Source: Diphasiastrum complanatum
Lineage: Eukaryota; Streptophyta; Lycopodiopsida; Lycopodiales; Lycopodiaceae
Assembly (NCBI GenBank): GCA_029204225.1
Contig: CM055095.1
Span: forward strand, 28,526,845 to 28,590,844
Direction of reading: 5' to 3'
Length of the DNA stretch: 64,000 nucleotides
Below, piece after piece: positions 60,181 through 64,000 of the stretch. The position numbers were made by a program, and so were the translations under genes. The notes beneath the pieces are model-generated. The model saw only the letters and a program-made list of their open reading frames with translations. It had not been told where the DNA came from and did not search any database. Every line of letters starts with the position of its first letter. The first letter of the stretch is position 1.

Positions 60181-61670
60181 AGATAGTTTTGTAAGCAGCC
60201 AGACCTTAGAGGCCAGCAAGCCAGATGGTTTGAGCTCATGCATGAATTCCTAATGGAGATTCGGTACAAGAAATGTGCCAAGAATCGTGTGGCAGATGCA
60301 CTATCTCGTGTGGTATATCAGATGTCATTTGTAGTCATTGAAAATGACTTACTGTCTGAGATAAGAAAGGCTCAGCAGGAAGATCCTCACTATAAGAAAG
60401 TGGAGCAGGAGGTGAGTCATGGCCATGCAAAGTCTCAAAAGGAGAGCTCTTCTACCTTGGTTCACACTTATCTTAAGTATTCCATAGAAGATGGAATAGT
60501 GATGAGAAATGACAAGGCTCTTATTCCAGCTTGTGAGGTGCTGCGAAAGAGGAACTTGCATCTCTGTCACGGTAGCCCTAGTGTTGGCCATCCTGGTGTG
60601 GATAGGACTTATGAGTTGATACGACGTAACTTTTGGTGGTCGAGACTTAAGAAAGAAGTAAACCATTATGTGACACATTGTTTTAAGTGTCAAGTTAATA
60701 AGGCTGAAAGCATTAAAGTGCCTGGATTATTACACCCGTTGCCTATACCAGAAGGGAGATGGGAGAGTATTTCCATGGACTTTATTACATGTTTACCGCA
60801 TACACAGCAGCAACATAATGCTATCCTAGTTGTGGTTGACAGACTCACGAAAATGGCTCATTTTATCCCAACTAGTAATAAGATTGATGCACCTGATACG
60901 GCTGATTTGTTTATACATCATGTATTCAGACTTCATGGATTACCTAGATCTATTGTGTTTGATAGGGATTCTCATTTTACTGGCAATTTTTGGACTGCAG
61001 TATTTGAGAAATTAGAGGTGCAGTTGGGAATGAGTAGTTCTGATCATTTTGAAACAGATGGGCAGACTGAGAGAGTTGACCAAACCTTGGATGACATGCT
61101 TAGGGCATATGTGAGTGAAAGGCAAACGCAATGAGAACGTTACCTACCATTGTTGGAGTTTGCCTATAATGATAAAAAGAATGCATCTACGAAGATGAGT
61201 CCTTTCGAGCTAAATTATGGTTTTAGACAAATTTATCCAGTCTAGTTACTATAGGTATGCCTCATAAGACACCTAGTGCTATGGAATTTCTAACTCACAT
61301 GCAAGAGATGTTGGAGTTAGCTAAGGAAAATGTAAAAGCGGCGATGGATTGGGCAAAGACATATGTTAATCTGGATCGTACGCCAAGAGAGTTCAAGGAA
61401 GGAGATATGGTATTTCTCAGGATTCCAAAGGACTCGCAAACCCTAAAGACAAAGAAGTGTTATAAGTTGTCACCTAGATACTGTGGACCTTGGAGAATTG
61501 TTAAAAAGATTAATAGTGTTGCTTATGAATTGGATTTGCCAGTCGGTTGTAAGGTTTTACATGATGGTGATAACTTGTTGGTTGATGGCTTGTATTGTTT
61601 CAGGAGCATGGGAAGGTGATGCATGGACCAGCGAGAGTATTGGACCATGTGAGATTTTAGAGAAATAAAG
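60155..61670 (+). pseudogene. E5 RNase H end and integrase
   Basis: RNase H end KNRVADALSRV (60290). Integrase zinc finger HGSPSVGHPG...HCFKCQ (60580-60690). Core with all three acidic residues: SMDFITCL, VFDRDSHFTG and TDGQTERVDQTL. A TGA at 61132 replaces one residue, and a frameshift lies near 61245. The C-terminal part has YKLSPRYCGPWRIVKKI (61450-61520). It stops near 61670. Confidence 0.88.
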
Positions 61671-62119
61671 ACCAAGAATGGATCTAGATCAGATCCTCAA
61701 GAGGTGTTGGAAGCTAGATTACATGATCTACTAATCAACCAATGATTAGATCTAGAATTAGATCAATTTCCCATCAAAAATCTAGCAAGAACAACAAGCA
61801 AATGATTAAACTTGAGACCTACTACCTTCACACGTGTGAAAAACAGTACCTGTATGGACTTACAGCAGAGAGTGAAGTACACAAGTGCTAGAAAGCAATA
61901 GAACCATAAAATCACAACACAAATATGAGAATACTCAAGATATACCTCCAAAACCAAGATCTTGCCTCATTGATTTCTCAAAGTGGATTTATATGGATTA
62001 AATACAAAAATCATCATACTCTCTCTCTAAGACACTTCCAGCACGTGTGAGACAGGTCGTAGTGCTTATCCATTTCCATTAGTGGAAGATCAGCGAATGA
62101 GTTTGATGAAGATTCGAGA
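61671..62119. other. Unassigned non-coding junction region
   Basis: Starts where E5 ends. AT-rich, with short inverted words such as CACACGTGTG (61830). It may be the 3' flank or LTR of whatever the minus-strand remnants belong to. Confidence 0.3.
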
Positions 62120-62914
62120 TCACCATATCCATGATAGTGCCTCCTTGATGTTGACTTCTTTGATGAACTTGAGAGCTTTGCACCACTTGATCACTTTTTC
62201 CATTGATTTGTTCCATCCTTGAAACATATGGTTGATCCAAAAGCTCCTCCTCCTTAAAAATAGCTGAAATTCCATGAGAAAATAAAGAGTCCTTCTTGAC
62301 TCATAAGGATCACAAAGATCCAACATCATGTTACCAAGATCTTGAGAATTAGGCTCATCAACATTGGCAAGACTATGCATGCTATAATAACCAAGAGTTC
62401 CCATCATATCTTCATGCTTGATTTCCATTCTAATCTCAGATCTGATGAGGCTAAATACTTCATTATGGAGATAAGTTTCCTTAGAGGATGATTCACTTAC
62501 TCTCATAAAGAGTTTACAATTTGCCTCAATACATGAAAAAAGACAAATTTTCACACTATGAGTGAGCAAATCACTCTTGCTCTTGCAAGACTCAAGAGCA
62601 TACATTTGATGAAATAACCATTTGCTTTCTAATTGATCTAAAATCAATTTGAAATCATTAAGAACATCAACTATGTTCTCAAGAGAGACACCATACTCAA
62701 CTAGTATTGCTTTACTTCAACTTTGAGTTGCAAAAGTCTCACCAAAGCAAATTGATTCACCAAATGACATAAGAGAAGCAAGCATAAGATGTATACCACT
62801 TGAAATGTGCTCCTCTTTCCCTTGAAATGTGAGCCATATGAGCTCAACCATGTCTCTTGATATTCTTCTTGGAATCATAACTTGAGAAGGACTCTCCTCC
62901 TCAATCCTTGGCAC
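62120..62914 (-). pseudogene. Unrecognised minus-strand remnant, unit 2
   Basis: Two frames (62914-62717 and 62647-62120) form one diverged copy of the protein encoded at 63919-62993. Shared pieces: SLMSFGESICFGETFATQS versus MTSFEELFCFEEIFVSQ, and CKLFMRVSES versus CKLLMRISEA. No catalytic motif recognised. Confidence 0.5.
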
Positions 62915-62992
62915 ACTTGAACCTTGAGATGACTCCTTAAGATCAACTTCTTAGTGCTCCTCCTTGATGGAAATCCGAGACCTCCATGTCTC

Positions 62993-63919
62993 CTAATGAT
63001 CACAATAAACATGACCATACATTGTGCACTTTCTATGATCAACAATATTACTTATGCTAGAACCATAAGTCCAAAAATCACTACAACTTGACATGATTTT
63101 TCTGATATTGAAATCAAGAAGTATTTCCATCTCAATAAGGCTAACTACTTGCTTATGGATATAAGTGTCCACTTTGGATGCTTCACTTATTCTCATAAGA
63201 AGTTTACAACTTGCCTTTAAAATTGAAAATTTACAACTTTCAACATTATGAATGAACACATCATTCATGATCTTACTGAAACCAAAAGAAAATACATCAT
63301 GAAGACATTTCCATTTCCTTGTCTTTATACTCAATGTAAGTTTACAAGAAAAACATGCTTTGCTATCTAGTAAGGCATCACACTCAACTAGTATTGCCTT
63401 AATCCACATTTGAGATACAAAAATCTCTTCAAAGCAAAATAGTTCTTCAAAAGATGTCATGAGAGGATAAATGGAACTATTTTCATTTGTTGATTGCGCC
63501 TCCTTAATTTTGCTTGGTTTCTCTTGGATCATAACAATAACTTTGAACTTATCCAAAGTTCCAAACAAAATGCTTTCCAAGAACATGAAATAAATCCAAG
63601 TGACATTCATGAAAGAAACATCTTTCTTTGCATCTTGAACCAAACAATGCACTTCCAAATGAAAAACTTCTAGAGGTTTGAAATGTGTGGTGATGGACTT
63701 TTGAAGACAACTCTTGTAAGTCCTTGTGAGACTCCAAGCCTCATGCATCTTTCCACAAAGGAAACACATTTCCTTGGATTTGTCCTTCTTGCCTTTGCAT
63801 TTTGCACTTGAAGCTCCATCCTTCACCTCGGCCCCCTTGCTTTGGTTCTCCTTGGATGGATTGGTCTTCATTTTTAGCATCTTGAGACAAAATGATCTCT
63901 CTTGCCACAAAGGTTGCAT
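62993..63919 (-). pseudogene. Unrecognised minus-strand ORF, unit 1, with knuckle-like start
   Basis: A 308-codon frame. Near its start a Lys-rich stretch leads to CFLCGKMHEAWSLTRTYKSC (63780), resembling a gypsy gag zinc knuckle with the His-Cys end altered. The rest has no known domain and is rich in Phe, Ile and Lys. Its later part is repeated as unit 2 about 690 bp further along. The simplest reading is a decayed gag-related tail of a retroelement; this is inference. The frame begins near the window edge and may extend beyond it. Confidence 0.4.
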
Positions 63920-64000
63920 TTAGGATCCTTACTTGCCTCCAATAGGTTGCCACCTATTGATGCCATGATGAGGAAGTAAAACTTTGTGATATGACTTTTC

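Larger units (their letters stand above)
56378..61670 (+). mobile_element. E5: chromovirus-like Ty3/gypsy element without 3' LTR
   Basis: Order: 5' LTR, tRNA-iMet primer site, leader, gag, protease, reverse transcriptase, RNase H, integrase, and a scrap that may be the start of a chromodomain (HGKVMHGPARVLDH near 61600). The element ends abruptly near 61670 against minus-strand sequence. Domain sequences resemble the chromovirus group; this is by eye. Confidence 0.85.

Overview
This is plant nuclear DNA. It holds Ty1/copia and Ty3/gypsy retrotransposons with plant-type domain order, tRNA-iMet and tRNA-Asp primer sites, one coiled-coil gene of a plant family (At5g41620/BRANCHLESS TRICHOMES type) and a histone H3-like pseudogene. 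No rRNA, tRNA, CRISPR or bacterial-type gene was seen. Heavy decay, nesting and long non-coding stretches suggest a large repeat-rich genome. A gymnosperm would fit, but the species cannot be read from the sequence.

Layout. 1-1379: an unassigned stretch and an LTR-like piece split by a nested insertion. 1380-11237: the only complete element, a Ty3/gypsy element (here E1) with two 810 bp LTRs, the target duplication TTTGT, a tRNA-Asp-like primer site, gag, protease, RNase H tail, integrase, and a large additional ORF (aORF) between integrase and the 3' LTR; most of its reverse transcriptase is deleted. 11.2-19 kb: a CT microsatellite, a cluster of near-palindromic motifs, a second truncated aORF (E2), and a CENH3-like histone pseudogene. 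19.6-23.2 kb: a copia element (C1) whose reverse transcriptase is replaced by unrelated DNA. 24-26 kb: remnants of an unrecognised transposase-like gene. 26.9-31 kb: copia C2. 31.1-36.8 kb (minus): gypsy remnant E4 with integrase, motif-studded spacer, aORF and LTR. 36.8-43.1 kb (minus): gypsy remnant E3 with LTR, aORF, a 25 bp tandem array and gag. 43.2-44.4 kb (minus): an unrecognised three-exon gene or pseudogene. 46-51 kb: a tandem duplication and the minus-strand host-type coiled-coil gene. 51-54 kb: non-coding. 54.1-56.3 kb: copia C3 with two internal inversions. 56.4-61.7 kb: a chromovirus-like gypsy element (E5) without a 3' LTR. 61.7-64 kb: a tandemly duplicated minus-strand coding remnant.

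Main result. E1 to E4 share an additional ORF downstream of the pol position. Its layout is constant: an N-terminal globular domain (around PADLQ..GFP and GY.V..I.DP), a Ser/Thr/Pro linker, a coiled coil, and a C-terminal helical domain (FWD.GL.PI and ARLYY.AA in E1 and E3). The spacer before each copy is studded with a short repeat of its own sequence, and three spacers carry a TATA-like box. In E1 the same motif also fills the leader before gag. This looks like a poorly described accessory gene of an Athila/Tat-like plant lineage with its own control region. All copies here are broken by stops or frameshifts.
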